This document shows positions 1 to 8,781 of a stretch of DNA of 64,000 bases, piece by piece; within the stretch, counting starts at the first letter, position 1, and the number at the start of each line of letters is the position of its first letter. The notes beneath the pieces are model-generated. The model searched no databases, was not told the origin of the DNA, and was given only the letters and a program-made list of their open reading frames with translations. The translations under genes were made by a program, and so were the position numbers. This DNA is from Bacillota bacterium. Lineage in GTDB: Bacteria > Bacillota > Clostridia > Oscillospirales > Ruminococcaceae. Location: positions 228,547 through 292,546 of the forward strand of contig JAEZYS010000016.1 of assembly GCA_023418925.1 (NCBI GenBank). Direction: 5' to 3'.

Positions 1-216
1 AAGTGTGATGTAGCAAATACAGACCTTCAGGTTGATGATATAATCACAGAAATCGACGGCAAAGAAGTGTATGACGGCGATTCAATTTTAAAAGCTTTAA
101 GCGGAAAGAAGCCTGGGGACACTATTAAAATCAAGGCATATAGAGTAAATATCGCAGGTGAAGCAACCGAGCTTGAAGTAGAATGTAAGCTTGAGCAGGA
201 TACATCTTTAAGCTAA
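1..216 (+). CDS. C-terminal fragment of an HtrA/DegP-like (S1C) serine protease, PDZ domain
   Basis: The reading frame is open from the first base of the window and ends in TAA at 214-216, giving 71 residues. These read as a PDZ domain: VDDIITEIDGKEV, then a stretch equivalent to the usual 'dL..aL...kpGDtV.l.v.R' (SILKALSGKKPGDTIKIKAYR). This is the C-terminal PDZ typical of membrane-anchored trypsin-like HtrA proteases, which handle misfolded extracytoplasmic proteins. The catalytic domain lies outside the window, so the family call rests on the PDZ alone. Another PDZ protein, such as a CtpA-type peptidase, is possible but less typical with this ending. Confidence 0.7.
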   Translation, partial: KCDVANTDLQVDDIITEIDGKEVYDGDSILKALSGKKPGDTIKIKAYRVNIAGEATELEVECKLEQDTSLS

Positions 217-230
217 GTAAGGATTATAAA

Positions 231-263
231 AAGTTCGTCAACCTTTCAAGGCTGGCGAACTTT
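231..263. terminator. Rho-independent terminator made from the repeat-family end hairpin
   Basis: The inverted repeat AAGTTCGTC / GGCGAACTT (one G-U or mismatch position), with an AACCTTTCAAGGCT apex, is followed by seven T. It lies between the protease end and the convergent rsmE, so it can serve both. The same sequence word forms one end of the dispersed repeats seen elsewhere in this window. Confidence 0.7.
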
Positions 264-265
264 TT

Positions 266-985
266 TTACATATTCCCAGACAAACTCATTACCACTGCTG
301 TTACAGCAATAGGACAGGTTTCACATCTTAGTATACGTTCACCCAGCCAAACTGCACTTGCCCCACCAGCAACAGCTTTCTCAACCTCGCCATACTCAAA
401 TCCACCCTCCGAGCCTATCATCACGGCAACAGATTTCTGCGAGTCAATACCCGTTTCTGAAAGCTTTGTGCCCTCATTTTCATAACAGATTATCTTTACA
501 TCACTTTTCTGCATATCCGCAACAGCTTCCTCAAAGCTCATAAGTGGCGCAATTTCGGGGATAATACCCCTGCCTGCCTGCTTTGCCGCCTCAAGTGAAA
601 TCTTCTGAAGTCTGTCACGTTTTTTCTCAAAATCACGCTTGTCAGGTCTTGAAACACATCTTTTTGATAAAAAGGGTACAATCCTTGATACGCCCAGTTC
701 GGCAGTTTTCTGCACAATTAGTTCAAGCTTGTCCTGCTTAGGAACAGCCTGATAAAGCGTCAGAAATACAGACGGCTCGCTTTTGGATGGGATAGAATTA
801 TCAATCCTGCAAACAACATCGCTGTCCGTCATGGATACAATCTTGCAGTTGTAATCAGTTCCGCATGAACAAAACGTTATATCATCTCCGATTTTCATTC
901 TGAGCGAACGTCCGATGTGTCTCGCATCGTCACCGGTAACTGTTATAAAATCTCCGCTGACGGAGTCCGTAAAAAATCTCGGCAT
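266..985 (-). CDS. rsmE: 16S rRNA (uracil1498-N3)-methyltransferase RsmE
   Basis: The 239-aa length fits RsmE, a SPOUT-fold enzyme that uses SAM to methylate N3 of U1498 in 16S rRNA. An N-terminal PUA-like part (MPRFFTDS..., with HIGRSLRMKIGD) is followed by the SPOUT domain. SPOUT signatures visible are KLELIVQKTAELGV, KRDRLQKISLEAAKQ, IGSEGGF at about residue 190 and LGERILRCET near the C-terminus, which form the SAM-binding knot. The usual ETAP ending reads ETCP here, a mild substitution. The gene converges on the HtrA fragment and has no obvious operon partner in the window. Confidence 0.93.
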   Translation of the reverse strand: MPRFFTDSVSGDFITVTGDDARHIGRSLRMKIGDDITFCSCGTDYNCKIVSMTDSDVVCRIDNSIPSKSEPSVFLTLYQAVPKQDKLELIVQKTAELGVSRIVPFLSKRCVSRPDKRDFEKKRDRLQKISLEAAKQAGRGIIPEIAPLMSFEEAVADMQKSDVKIICYENEGTKLSETGIDSQKSVAVMIGSEGGFEYGEVEKAVAGGASAVWLGERILRCETCPIAVTAVVMSLSGNM

Positions 986-1068
986 AGTATTATCAGTCCT
1001 TTAAGTTACTTGATTAATAGGGCAAAAAGTGTTAGAATAATAAGAAAATAGCGATTGGAGTTAAATAT

Positions 1069-1701
1069 ATGGGTGAGCTTAATAACTGTATTAAATCAAG
1101 ACGTAGCATAAGAAAATTTTTGTCCGACAGAATTTCCGAAGCTGATATAAAAGAAATAATTGAATCCGCAGTGAATGCCCCAAGTGCCTGCAGCAGTCAG
1201 TGCTGGCATTTCATTGCCGTGCAGGATACCGCCCTCAAAGAAAAGCTTGTGAAAGCTTGTGAGGATTTCATTAAAGAATTTTATTCAGACGCTGATTATT
1301 CCGACAATGTTATATCAGGCAGAATTAAGCAGCTAACTTTCTTTAAAAACGCTCCTCTTGTAATCTTTGCTTTTCTGACTAATATGGAATATCATGACCC
1401 AAGGGTAACTGAATATTACGCAAAGAAAGGCTTTACGAAAAGACAGATGTCTGAATCACTTGGTTATCCCGACATTCTTTCCGTTGGAGCAGCAATACAG
1501 AACATGCTTCTGACAATACACGATAAAGGTCTTGGTGCATGCTGGATGAACGATCCCGTTGCTGCGGAAAAGAACATATGCAAAGTGCTGAACGTGCCGG
1601 AAGGCTGCCGCCTTATGAGTGTTATCCCTGTCGGAAAGCCTGCATATACTCCTAAAGAAAAAACAATGAAACCTCTTGAAGAAGTTCTGGAAATTAGATA
1701 A
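1069..1701 (+). CDS. Nitroreductase family protein (FMN-dependent oxidoreductase)
   Basis: The 210-aa protein begins with the FMN-binding signature of nitroreductases (CIKSRRSIRKF). It continues with the family pattern ESAVNAPSACSSQCWHF, SVGAAIQNMLLTIHDKGLGACWM and a C-terminal PVGKPAY. Such homodimeric flavoproteins use NAD(P)H to reduce nitro compounds, quinones or flavins; the physiological substrate cannot be read from sequence. The gene stands apart from its neighbours, with 50 nt to the next gene. Confidence 0.88.
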   Translation: MGELNNCIKSRRSIRKFLSDRISEADIKEIIESAVNAPSACSSQCWHFIAVQDTALKEKLVKACEDFIKEFYSDADYSDNVISGRIKQLTFFKNAPLVIFAFLTNMEYHDPRVTEYYAKKGFTKRQMSESLGYPDILSVGAAIQNMLLTIHDKGLGACWMNDPVAAEKNICKVLNVPEGCRLMSVIPVGKPAYTPKEKTMKPLEEVLEIR

Positions 1702-1751
1702 AATTATTATACACTGAATTATGACATTTTACAATACATCGGGGGTTAGTC

Positions 1752-2240
1752 ATGAAGAAAATAAAATGCTTTCTACGGACAGCATTAATTATCATATTGC
1801 TGATGATATTATCCTATTTAATTTATAATACCGCAAGAAAATCAGACGAAGCTTCCTCAATTCCCACAGGAATGAGTGCAAAGGAAACCGTTGAGCTGTA
1901 CTTTAAATTCTGGGACGATAAAAATGCAGCAGGATGCGATAATTTATGGGTTGAATCTGAAGAGCATACTAAATTTGGTCTATTAGACATGATGTACAGA
2001 ATAAAGCTGACAAACTGTTACGAGTTTTCAAGAGAAGATACAATAAGCTCATACAGTGATCAAATAGAATACGGAAATTACTATGACTACACATATATTT
2101 TCGTACATTTTGACCTTGCTAATACTAGAGGCAGCAATATGGAAGGCTGCTGGGGTGATGGAGATACCGTTTTCGGTTATTTTTTAGTTAAAGAAACCAA
2201 AGATTCCGATTGGAGAATTAAGTCAGAAGGGCTCTGCTGA
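1752..2240 (+). CDS. Membrane-anchored hypothetical protein
   Basis: I do not recognise a characterised homologue. The 162-aa protein has a basic start (MKKIKCFLRT), one hydrophobic helix (about residues 10-26) and an outside domain starting near SAKETVELYFKFWDDKNAAGCDNLW. This resembles the small SnoaL/DUF4829-like fold in which a helix is followed by a curved sheet. There is no lipobox. The ATG is preceded by a GGGGG-type ribosome site. It lies 30 nt before the pseudouridine synthase gene and may be cotranscribed with it. Confidence 0.6.
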   Translation: MKKIKCFLRTALIIILLMILSYLIYNTARKSDEASSIPTGMSAKETVELYFKFWDDKNAAGCDNLWVESEEHTKFGLLDMMYRIKLTNCYEFSREDTISSYSDQIEYGNYYDYTYIFVHFDLANTRGSNMEGCWGDGDTVFGYFLVKETKDSDWRIKSEGLC

Positions 2241-2270
2241 CAAATATACGAATAAAAAGGAACTAACGCT

Positions 2271-2999
2271 ATGCCAGAAAAAAAACAACGGTCCGAACGT
2301 CTTGACAAGTATCTTTCAGCCCAGATGATGATTTCAAGAAACGATGCCAAGGAACTTATAAAGCGAAGAGTTGTAAAGGTAAATAATCAGATTTCTAAGC
2401 TGTTTGATACAAAAATAGTTCCTGAAACTGATAGAGTTTTTGTGCAGGATATAGAAATAGTATACAGAGAGTATATTTATATAATGATGAATAAACCTCA
2501 AGGCGTAGTGTGTTCAACAAGAGATGGAGAGTCACAGACAGTCCTTGAACTTGTTCCCGAACATCTGCGGAGAAAGGGACTTTTCCCGGCAGGAAGACTT
2601 GACAAGGATACGGAAGGGTTCGTGTTTATCACAGACGACGGAGTGCTTGCGCATAATCTTCTTTCACCGAAGAAGCATGTTGACAAAGTATACTTTGCAA
2701 AGCTGGAAGAAGAGGCTGAGGACTATTATGTTGACAGGTTTAAAGAAGGTATGGAAATAGACGGCGGAGATGTCTGCAAGCCTGCTGAAATAAGGATTTG
2801 TGAGAATAGAAATGAAGTTTTTATAACAATCTCTGAAGGAATGTATCATCAGGTCAAGAGAATGATAGAACGGCTTGGCAATAAGGTAGTATATCTGAAA
2901 AGAATTCAGATAGGCGGGTTGAAACTTGATGAAAGCCTTGCTCTGGGTGAGTGTCGTGAAATGTTGCACAAAGAAATAACTATGCTTTCTACAAAATAA
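2271..2999 (+). CDS. RsuA/RluB-family pseudouridine synthase
   Basis: The 242-aa protein has an N-terminal S4 RNA-binding domain (RLDKYLSAQMMISRNDAKELIKRRVVKVN) and then the catalytic domain. The family motif with the nucleophilic Asp is GRLDKDTEGF at about residue 110, followed by LAHNLLSPKKHVDKVYF. EGMYHQVKRM is the conserved C-terminal segment. These enzymes isomerise specific rRNA uridines to pseudouridine. RsuA (16S U516) is the most likely target class, but RluB/RluF-type 23S sites cannot be excluded. Confidence 0.88.
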   Translation: MPEKKQRSERLDKYLSAQMMISRNDAKELIKRRVVKVNNQISKLFDTKIVPETDRVFVQDIEIVYREYIYIMMNKPQGVVCSTRDGESQTVLELVPEHLRRKGLFPAGRLDKDTEGFVFITDDGVLAHNLLSPKKHVDKVYFAKLEEEAEDYYVDRFKEGMEIDGGDVCKPAEIRICENRNEVFITISEGMYHQVKRMIERLGNKVVYLKRIQIGGLKLDESLALGECREMLHKEITMLSTK

Positions 3000-3086
3000 A
3001 CAGGTTAGTTACTGATTTTTAAAAGAGTGCGTAATTTTTCGTTAAAATTAATAAATAATTTTTTACAAGTTTGGGTAATAAGCAAC

Positions 3087-3116
3087 TTGAAATTACTATA
3101 TGTAATTTGGTATTAT
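3087..3116 (+). promoter_or_regulatory. Sigma-A promoter for the sugar ABC ATPase gene
   Basis: TTGAAA at 3087-3092 and TATTAT at 3111-3116, spaced by 18 nt, with an overlapping TATAAT at 3114. They lie about 70 nt before the start codon in an AT-rich gap. Confidence 0.5.
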
Positions 3117-3185
3117 AATAACATAGCCGAGAGTACAATGTAATGTCACGGCACCAATTTAAAAATCATGGGAGGTTCTCGCTAG

Positions 3186-4328
3186 ATGGCTAGTTTATCA
3201 CTTAGATCAATTTACAAAAAATATCCTGGCGGCGTTGTAGCCGTATCAGATGTTAACCTTGAAATCAGAGACAAGGAGTTCGTTATCCTTGTTGGTCCTT
3301 CAGGATGCGGTAAGTCCACAACCCTGAGAATGATTGCAGGCCTTGAAGAAATTTCCGAAGGTGAATTGTACATTGGCAACCGTCTTGTAAACGATGTTGC
3401 ACCAAAAGACAGAGATATAGCAATGGTTTTCCAGAACTATGCTCTTTATCCACATATGACAGTATTTGAAAACATGGCATTCGGCCTTAAGCTCCGTAAG
3501 GTTCCTAAGGAAGAAATCAGCCGTAAGGTTGAAGAAGCAGCTAGAATACTTGATATCTCTCACCTTCTTGACAGAAAGCCAAGGGCTCTCTCCGGCGGTC
3601 AGAGACAGCGTGTTGCCCTCGGTCGTGCTATTGTCCGTGAGCCACAGGTATTCCTCCTCGACGAACCACTTTCAAACCTTGATGCTAAGTTAAGAGCACA
3701 GATGAGAACAGAGATTTCAAAGCTCCATCAGAAGCTCGGAACAACATTTGTATACGTAACACATGACCAGACAGAAGCTATGACAATGGGTGACAGAATT
3801 GTAGTTATGAAGGATGGTTTCGTACAGCAGGTTGATTCACCACAGAACCTCTATGCAGCACCAGTAAACCAGTTCGTTGCTGGATTTATGGGTTCACCTC
3901 AGATGAACTTCATTGATGCAGTACTCAGAAAGATCGAAGGCAAGTATACAGTTGAATTCGGTTCTGAAGATACAAAGACATCAAGAGGCAAGAAGTACTA
4001 TGTAGAAATTCCAGAAGCAAAGATTGATGAAGTTGCACTTTCTGAACTCGTTGACAAGGAAATTATAATGGGTATCCGCCCTGAAAACCTCCACGATGAA
4101 GAAATGTTCATTTCAGCTGCAAAGACAGGTATCATTGATTGTGAAGTTGAAATCACAGAAATGATGGGTGCTGAAACATATCTTTACCTCGTTTGTGAAG
4201 GAATTAATCTTACAGCTAGAGTTGATCCTAGATCAACAGCTCGTCCACAGGATACTATCAAGATTGCTATTGACGCTAATAAGATGCACATCTTTGATAA
4301 GGAAACTGAAAAGACAGTTATTAACTGA
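3186..4328 (+). CDS. msmK: Sugar ABC transporter ATP-binding protein (MsmK/UgpC/MalK type)
   Basis: The 380-aa length is that of carbohydrate (CUT1) importer ATPases, which often serve several sugar importers in Firmicutes. Visible are Walker A GPSGCGKST (about residues 37-45), the Q-loop, signature LSGGQRQRVALGRAIVREP, Walker B VFLLDEPLSNLDAKL, the D-loop and the switch His in THDQTEAM. After about residue 240 comes the C-terminal OB-fold regulatory region typical of MalK/UgpC. No permease or binding-protein gene is adjacent, which fits a shared ATPase. The start follows GGGAGG at a usual distance. Codon use is strongly biased, suggesting high expression. Confidence 0.93.
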   Translation: MASLSLRSIYKKYPGGVVAVSDVNLEIRDKEFVILVGPSGCGKSTTLRMIAGLEEISEGELYIGNRLVNDVAPKDRDIAMVFQNYALYPHMTVFENMAFGLKLRKVPKEEISRKVEEAARILDISHLLDRKPRALSGGQRQRVALGRAIVREPQVFLLDEPLSNLDAKLRAQMRTEISKLHQKLGTTFVYVTHDQTEAMTMGDRIVVMKDGFVQQVDSPQNLYAAPVNQFVAGFMGSPQMNFIDAVLRKIEGKYTVEFGSEDTKTSRGKKYYVEIPEAKIDEVALSELVDKEIIMGIRPENLHDEEMFISAAKTGIIDCEVEITEMMGAETYLYLVCEGINLTARVDPRSTARPQDTIKIAIDANKMHIFDKETEKTVIN

Positions 4329-4343
4329 TTTCTTGAATAATAC

Positions 4344-4376
4344 AAATCCCTGCATGTTTTCATGCAGGGATTTTTT
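4344..4376. terminator. Intrinsic terminator after msmK
   Basis: A 13-bp perfect stem AAATCCCTGCATG with a TTTT loop is followed by a T run. It separates the ATPase gene from the convergent phage cassette. Confidence 0.9.
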
Positions 4377-4393
4377 CAATTATACAAGATTTA

Positions 4394-5323
4394 TCAGTTG
4401 CAGTATTTGTCATGATAAAATGTGTTTGTGGTAGTAATACCTTTACTGTCTCCTGAAATCTCAAGCTTTGAAAGAATTAATGTGCTTGATGGTGAAATGT
4501 CAACATTGAGGCATATATCCTCACCGTCATAGCCTTTGTAGCGGAGGTATTCGTACCTGCTGCCCCTTTCGGCGTAGTTAAGCTTGTAATTCAGACCGAA
4601 TGTGCTTTCTGCAAGCCATTGCTTGTCAAACTCAATGTATTTTTCACGAACAATTCCTCTAGCCGCAGCAAACCCGTCAGTATAATTGTAGGAGTTGTAT
4701 GTACCGCTGGAATCCTTCATATGCATTGCGCTGATAAGCCTTGTATAGTCCGCACCGTTTCCGACACAAATTATTTTTCCGTTATGACTTACAGATGAAA
4801 CGGCAGGAGAAGTAAACCGAAGTTCGTTAGTGCCTGCAATGTATGGGTGCGTGTGATAAACTGCAAGGCAGGTGTTTACTACAGCATCCCATTGCGATGA
4901 GTGTTCCTTGACATAAACAATACGTGCAGTATTGTTGTTCTGCTCCCATGTAACGTTTCTTATAGCCGGGAGTGAGGTCATCAAACCAATGAGCGACAGT
5001 TGTGTTTTAACTCCCGGTGCAAGTTCATTCTGTCCAAGAAGAGAAGTAAAACCACGTGAAACAATTGAGATAATCCTTCTGCCGAATGTTTTTTCAACCA
5101 CGCAGTAATCAAGAATACCATGATGAATGAGTTTTCTATTGACAGTCAGTTTAACGTCGGCGATGTCAGCGTTGTCGCAGTCATAAACAGCCCTGATGCG
5201 AAGAAGCGTAAACGGCGTGTATCTCTCCTTCAAGAAAGAGAAAGTGAAAATACTGCTGTAATCAGTAAAAGACGTCTCCCCAAGTCGTTTTATGCTTAGT
5301 ATGACATTATTGTTATTACTCAA
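4394..5323 (-). CDS. Phage baseplate hub/late-control gpD-like protein
   Basis: This 309-aa protein is the last gene of the phage cassette and overlaps the gene before it by 8 nt. The N-terminal region (FTFSFLKERYTPFTLLRIRAVYD) and VSRGFTSLLGQNELAPG resemble XkdQ/gpD-type hub proteins of contractile-tailed phages, where a first beta domain is followed by a segment that redefines axes of the hub. The match is by pattern only. If right, it is the only tail-like gene in the cassette, which lacks sheath, tube and tape measure. It could also be a capsid-decorating protein. Confidence 0.45.
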   Translation of the reverse strand: MSNNNNVILSIKRLGETSFTDYSSIFTFSFLKERYTPFTLLRIRAVYDCDNADIADVKLTVNRKLIHHGILDYCVVEKTFGRRIISIVSRGFTSLLGQNELAPGVKTQLSLIGLMTSLPAIRNVTWEQNNNTARIVYVKEHSSQWDAVVNTCLAVYHTHPYIAGTNELRFTSPAVSSVSHNGKIICVGNGADYTRLISAMHMKDSSGTYNSYNYTDGFAAARGIVREKYIEFDKQWLAESTFGLNYKLNYAERGSRYEYLRYKGYDGEDICLNVDISPSSTLILSKLEISGDSKGITTTNTFYHDKYCN

Positions 5324-5678
5324 TCGCCGTCACCTCACATGTCCCAATCATAACAAGCTCACAAAAAGCCTCTCTTCCGGAGATAATATCGCACTTGTAT
5401 TTCTTTAATTGCATTGCAGAAAAAATCATCCCACAAAACTGAAAGCTTAGAGCCTGTCCGTTTGCAAGTATGTTTTCAAGCATAAGCATTATTTCATTTC
5501 CAAACACCATGCCTTTAACAACAACATTAACAGCACCACTGCCGCTGCTGTTCAGAATACATCCGCCATTTACCGTCATTTCAGCAGAAATATCTGCATT
5601 TCTATCGCAGGAAAAGCTGTCAGCATTTATTTTAAGCCCGTCACAAAGCTGAATATTTTTGTCGCATATCTGGTCCAT
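5316..5678 (-). CDS. Small phage-cassette protein, unknown
   Basis: I do not recognise it. The start chosen is the ATG at 5678 (MDQICDKN), preceded by AAAGGATGG, the same ribosome site used by the protease-like gene; this gives 120 aa and a 22-nt gap to the upstream gene. The protein is beta-rich and Cys-containing, with a hydrophobic middle (SGSGAVNVVVKGMVFG). Position after the head genes suggests a connector, tail-completion or tube-like role, but nothing in the sequence proves it. Confidence 0.55.
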   Translation of the reverse strand: MDQICDKNIQLCDGLKINADSFSCDRNADISAEMTVNGGCILNSSGSGAVNVVVKGMVFGNEIMLMLENILANGQALSFQFCGMIFSAMQLKKYKCDIISGREAFCELVMIGTCEVTAIE

Positions 5679-5700
5679 TTTATCCATCCTTTCCGAGATT

Positions 5701-6099
5701 TTAACCCTGTACAACCCCTGCAATTCCCTTGAATACCACAATAACTTCACATTTCAGCATATCAAGGTTCTTGTCATATGAAGCTGTTCCCACTTCCGCC
5801 GAAAGTATGTCACCACTCCACATAAACAGCGGAGTGACAATATTGCTTTCAACAGCCTTATGGAATGCCACTTCTGAAAGCCCCCTGCGGTAAAAAGTTA
5901 CCCTTACAGCACATTCGCAGTTTACAAAACTTTCCCCAGAGCAGTCAATGCCCTTTGCGGATAGCTTTGCAGATTTAATGCCAACAGTACAGAACTGCAT
6001 TTTTGCAGTTATTTTACCACTGTGAAATTCGGAGTAACAATTCATTCCTACCGATGTCAGGCAGGAAGAAATTCCGTCCGCCATATCAGTGTAAATCAT
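5701..6099 (-). CDS. Small phage-cassette protein, possible tail-completion/connector
   Basis: The 132-aa protein starts MIYTDMADGISSCLTS and its start overlaps the end of the upstream gene by 4 nt, showing tight coupling. The pattern of a short helix followed by alternating strands (CECAVRVTFYRRG, LKCEVIVVFKG) resembles small minor tail or neck proteins encoded after capsid genes in Firmicutes siphophages. No catalytic motif is visible. The role is inferred from position and fold pattern only. Confidence 0.5.
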   Translation of the reverse strand: MIYTDMADGISSCLTSVGMNCYSEFHSGKITAKMQFCTVGIKSAKLSAKGIDCSGESFVNCECAVRVTFYRRGLSEVAFHKAVESNIVTPLFMWSGDILSAEVGTASYDKNLDMLKCEVIVVFKGIAGVVQG

Positions 6100-6479
6100 G
6101 TTGAATCCTCCTGCTTAACATCCGTATGTATAAAAACAAAATCATCAATAGGGTTAATGAGGTCGGAACAAGCCGCTTTCATCTGATTATAAAGCCTCAA
6201 AGCCCCCTCACTTCTCATAGGAAAAGAACGTGTAGCTTCAGATGTTCCTGTCGGAAAGAGGGCGCATTTTGCCTGTGAATCCGAAATATCTGCTGCATAT
6301 ATTGCCGCAAGAGCCGCAGCAAGACAGCAAAGCCTGCTGTCTGCAAGAGCATTTTCGTCTTTTGCCATTGCAGAAACTTTTGAAACTGCTAACGAGATAA
6401 TCTCTGCATAGCAGGAGATGTCATCCGTTCCTGAAAAGACATTAAATATTTTGTTTACAGTATCGGTATTCACTTTCAC
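6096..6479 (-). CDS. Small phage-cassette protein, unknown
   Basis: The 127-aa protein is mainly helical in its first two thirds (an Ala-rich stretch LCCLAAALAAIYAADISDS) and carries a basic middle (RSFPMRSEGALRLYNQM). Its start overlaps the stop of the protease-like gene by 4 nt. Head-tail connector proteins in this position are often about this size and helical, so that role is plausible, but I cannot recognise a family. Confidence 0.5.
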   Translation of the reverse strand: MKVNTDTVNKIFNVFSGTDDISCYAEIISLAVSKVSAMAKDENALADSRLCCLAAALAAIYAADISDSQAKCALFPTGTSEATRSFPMRSEGALRLYNQMKAACSDLINPIDDFVFIHTDVKQEDST

Positions 6480-7312
6480 ACCTCCTTGATGCGATAACAG
6501 GATATATTATTCTGCGAATCATTCTTTGTAATAATTATACGCTTGCTTTCGGCAGATAATTGCTTTCTGAGAGATTTTTTCAGGTTAATCAGCTCAGTAA
6601 GTGACATTTTGTCAGCAATATTTTTAATAATCCCGTCAAGCATAGGACTTACATTGAAAGCAAGTCTTGTAACCTCATTGCAAACATCTGCACGGCACTC
6701 TGAAATCACCTTATCACGTTCGGAAGATATATCAGCACGGCCGCCGAATTGCTTTGTAACTCCAGCATTTTTTTGTGCAGGAACAGCCACAAATGACCAT
6801 TCATAAGCGTCTGTAACACCGTCAAGAATGATATAGCAAAGCTTGTCACCATACATTTTGCCCTTGCTGTGACAGCAAGGCTTTTTTCTTGTGTCAGAGC
6901 CACAGACAGAGCATAACTGACTTCCAGCAGCGCATGAAACAGAAACCTCCTTTTTGATACCGCCTTCAATCTCGCTTATGAGATTTTTGTTAGCATCAGT
7001 CCGTACCATGTAGGCATATGCTTTCAGGTATTTGTATTTCTCACCGAGAGAGTTTGACTTGGTATCATCAGTTATAAGCTCCGTTTCATAAATGCGAGCT
7101 GTCTGGTTTGCGCCTTTGGCGTTGTGGTCAAATATACCTGTAACACCGATAAAAAGTGACGCCATATCAGAAAGTGCCTTGTCGGAGAACTTCTCACAAT
7201 CCCTGTCTATTTCATTGTCACAGAGAGTGACAGGGAAAATGTAAACCTCATCCGCAGATAAATTTCTTCGGGTAAACCTGTTTAATTTTTCGAGTAATAT
7301 ATCATCATTCAT
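6476..7312 (-). CDS. Prohead protease-like phage protein
   Basis: The start at 7312 (MNDDILLEK) is chosen because it follows AAAGGATGG and because further upstream the frame runs into repeat DNA. The 278-aa protein has YIFPVTLCDNEIDRDCEKFSD and IFDHN early on, and EWSFVAVPAQKNAGVTK near residue 180. That pairing is typical of phage prohead proteases, whose catalytic His and Ser sit in such segments. A middle Cys-rich patch (CSVCGSDTRKKPCCH) looks like a small metal site and is unusual. The gene comes after the capsid gene rather than before it, unlike the usual order. Confidence 0.55.
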   Translation of the reverse strand: MNDDILLEKLNRFTRRNLSADEVYIFPVTLCDNEIDRDCEKFSDKALSDMASLFIGVTGIFDHNAKGANQTARIYETELITDDTKSNSLGEKYKYLKAYAYMVRTDANKNLISEIEGGIKKEVSVSCAAGSQLCSVCGSDTRKKPCCHSKGKMYGDKLCYIILDGVTDAYEWSFVAVPAQKNAGVTKQFGGRADISSERDKVISECRADVCNEVTRLAFNVSPMLDGIIKNIADKMSLTELINLKKSLRKQLSAESKRIIITKNDSQNNISCYRIKEV

Positions 7313-7343
7313 TAAATCCATCCTTTCAAAAAGTATTAAGCAC

Positions 7344-7556
7344 ATAAAAGTTCGTCCACCTTTCAAGGTGGCAGGGTTGAGGGGCAGAGCCCCCATCGCT
7401 GTCCGCAGACAGCGAAACTCCCCAAAACAAGAAAACGGAGCAAGGGTGAAAAAATGCGATAGCATTTTGAGGGAGGCGAACACGACCGCCTCCCTTTTTA
7501 TCGGTTACAGCAATCTACCCTTTCAAACAGTCCAGTGGACTGTTTGAAACAAAGAA
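7344..7556 (+). repeat. Dispersed hairpin repeat, copy 2 (inside the phage cassette)
   Basis: It begins with AAAAGTTCGTCCACC and the TTTCAAGGTGG stem partner. Then come the stem GGGGCAGAGCCCC, the hairpin TCGCTGTC-CGCA-GACAGCGA, a linker with AAAACGGAGCAAGGGTG, the hairpin GCGATAGCATTTTG, the pair GGGAGGCG / CGCCTCCC and the final palindrome CAGTCCAGTGGACTG. It sits between the capsid and protease-like genes. Confidence 0.9.
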
Positions 7557-7782
7557 AGTAACATAAAGAAAGCAGATCAAAGAAAGTAATTCAATAAAAT
7601 TTTAAAAACCTCCTGCGTCGGTTTCAGGGTTTTTCTATCGCAAAAACCCTACGCTCCCATTTGGTCGCTACCCAAATGCTCTTTCACGGCTTAAGATTTC
7701 GTTCTCTGCGGAGAACGATTTAAGGACTTCTCGTCCTTAAATATCCTCGCCAAAGGGACTAGTCCCTTTGGAAACCCATTGT
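7557..7782. repeat. Hairpin-rich extension of repeat copy 2
   Basis: This stretch has no gene. It holds further stems: CAGGGTTTTT / AAAAACCCT, CGTTCTCTGCGGAGAACG, AAGGACTTCTCGTCCTT and CCAAAGGGACTAGTCCCTTTGG just after the capsid stop. The last one may end transcription or protect the capsid mRNA. Confidence 0.7.
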
Positions 7783-8754
7783 TTACCCCACCATAAGTAC
7801 TCTTACCGCACCCGAAACAATCTTTGAAAATCCTACTGTAACCGTAACTGCGGTCTTGTCAATCTGGCTTGAAATAAGCTTGTCCGTATCAACAATAATA
7901 TCAGAACCGCTTATCATTTCAAGCGCAAAATCCTTGTCAATGCCAATAAGCTTTGTGTCCGCAACAGCAGATGAAACTACAATTTCAGCTCCAAAAGGTG
8001 TCTTTACAGATGTAGGTTCACCAGATACAACACTCTTGTTCATCTCTGTAAACGCAAGAATCTTAGCCGCAGTTGCAGGTGAGCAGATAACCGTTGTCAT
8101 GTCAAAGTCAGTAAACTTGCCCCAGAATGCCGCAAGCTCAGAGTATGAAAAATCTGTGTCTGTCATAGTGTCAGCTGTAACACCAGATGTAATTGTGTCA
8201 ACAGCAAGCTTTGCAGCAGCCTTGCCAATCTGAATTCCGACAGCCTTCAATGCCACAGCAAAAACATCAAGGCGCTGCTGTCTGACAGCTTCGTAAGGCG
8301 CATTAATAACCCTGCCGTACTTTTTGAGTGTAACAATTGAAGAAGCAAGTCTTACAGAGCTTGCAGGAATTTCACCCTCTGCGTCAATTGCTGTTGTGTA
8401 TGCTGTGTCACCGTCAGAAAGAACAATTCCACGGCAGTCGCAGGCGTCCGTTGTTGTCTTAGCGGCAACTATTCTGCTTAAAATGGTTGAGTTGATGCCC
8501 TGCGCAACAGCCCTGCGGACAAATTCAGGAAAAAGCACAGAGCTTTCAGTTGTCCTGAAAAACTTCTCTACCATGTCCGAATTTACTCCATTCACCTTAA
8601 TGTCAAAACGCTTGAGTTGTCTTTCATAAGCGTCAAGACCTTTCATTTCTCCGTCAGCATAATTGCAGTCAGGATCCATTTCAGTAAGTGCCTGAGAAAA
8701 AGTTTTTCCTGCAAGATTATAAAGTCCCTTTTCAAGTTTTACATTGTTATACAT
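7783..8754 (-). CDS. Phage major capsid protein
   Basis: The start at 8754 (MYNNVKLEKGLYN) is chosen because it has AAAGGA nine bases upstream; this gives 323 aa. Features typical of HK97-fold capsid proteins are an N-terminal segment with FPEFVRRAV, the E-loop-like region EIPASSVRLASSIVTLKKYGRVI, and a P-domain/A-domain pattern in which TTVICSPATAAKIL, TPFGAEIVVSSAV and LIGIDKDFALEM appear in order. A delta-scaffold domain is not obvious, so scaffolding may be supplied by a neighbour. It lies directly after the portal gene. Confidence 0.75.
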   Translation of the reverse strand: MYNNVKLEKGLYNLAGKTFSQALTEMDPDCNYADGEMKGLDAYERQLKRFDIKVNGVNSDMVEKFFRTTESSVLFPEFVRRAVAQGINSTILSRIVAAKTTTDACDCRGIVLSDGDTAYTTAIDAEGEIPASSVRLASSIVTLKKYGRVINAPYEAVRQQRLDVFAVALKAVGIQIGKAAAKLAVDTITSGVTADTMTDTDFSYSELAAFWGKFTDFDMTTVICSPATAAKILAFTEMNKSVVSGEPTSVKTPFGAEIVVSSAVADTKLIGIDKDFALEMISGSDIIVDTDKLISSQIDKTAVTVTVGFSKIVSGAVRVLMVG

Positions 8755-8781
8755 ATCATTTTTTCCTTTCAAAATAAGTTA

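Noticed and set aside
7313..7483. A 57-residue N-terminal extension of the protease-like phage protein
   Set aside because: The DNA is the repeat family, and a good ribosome site precedes the internal ATG at 7312.
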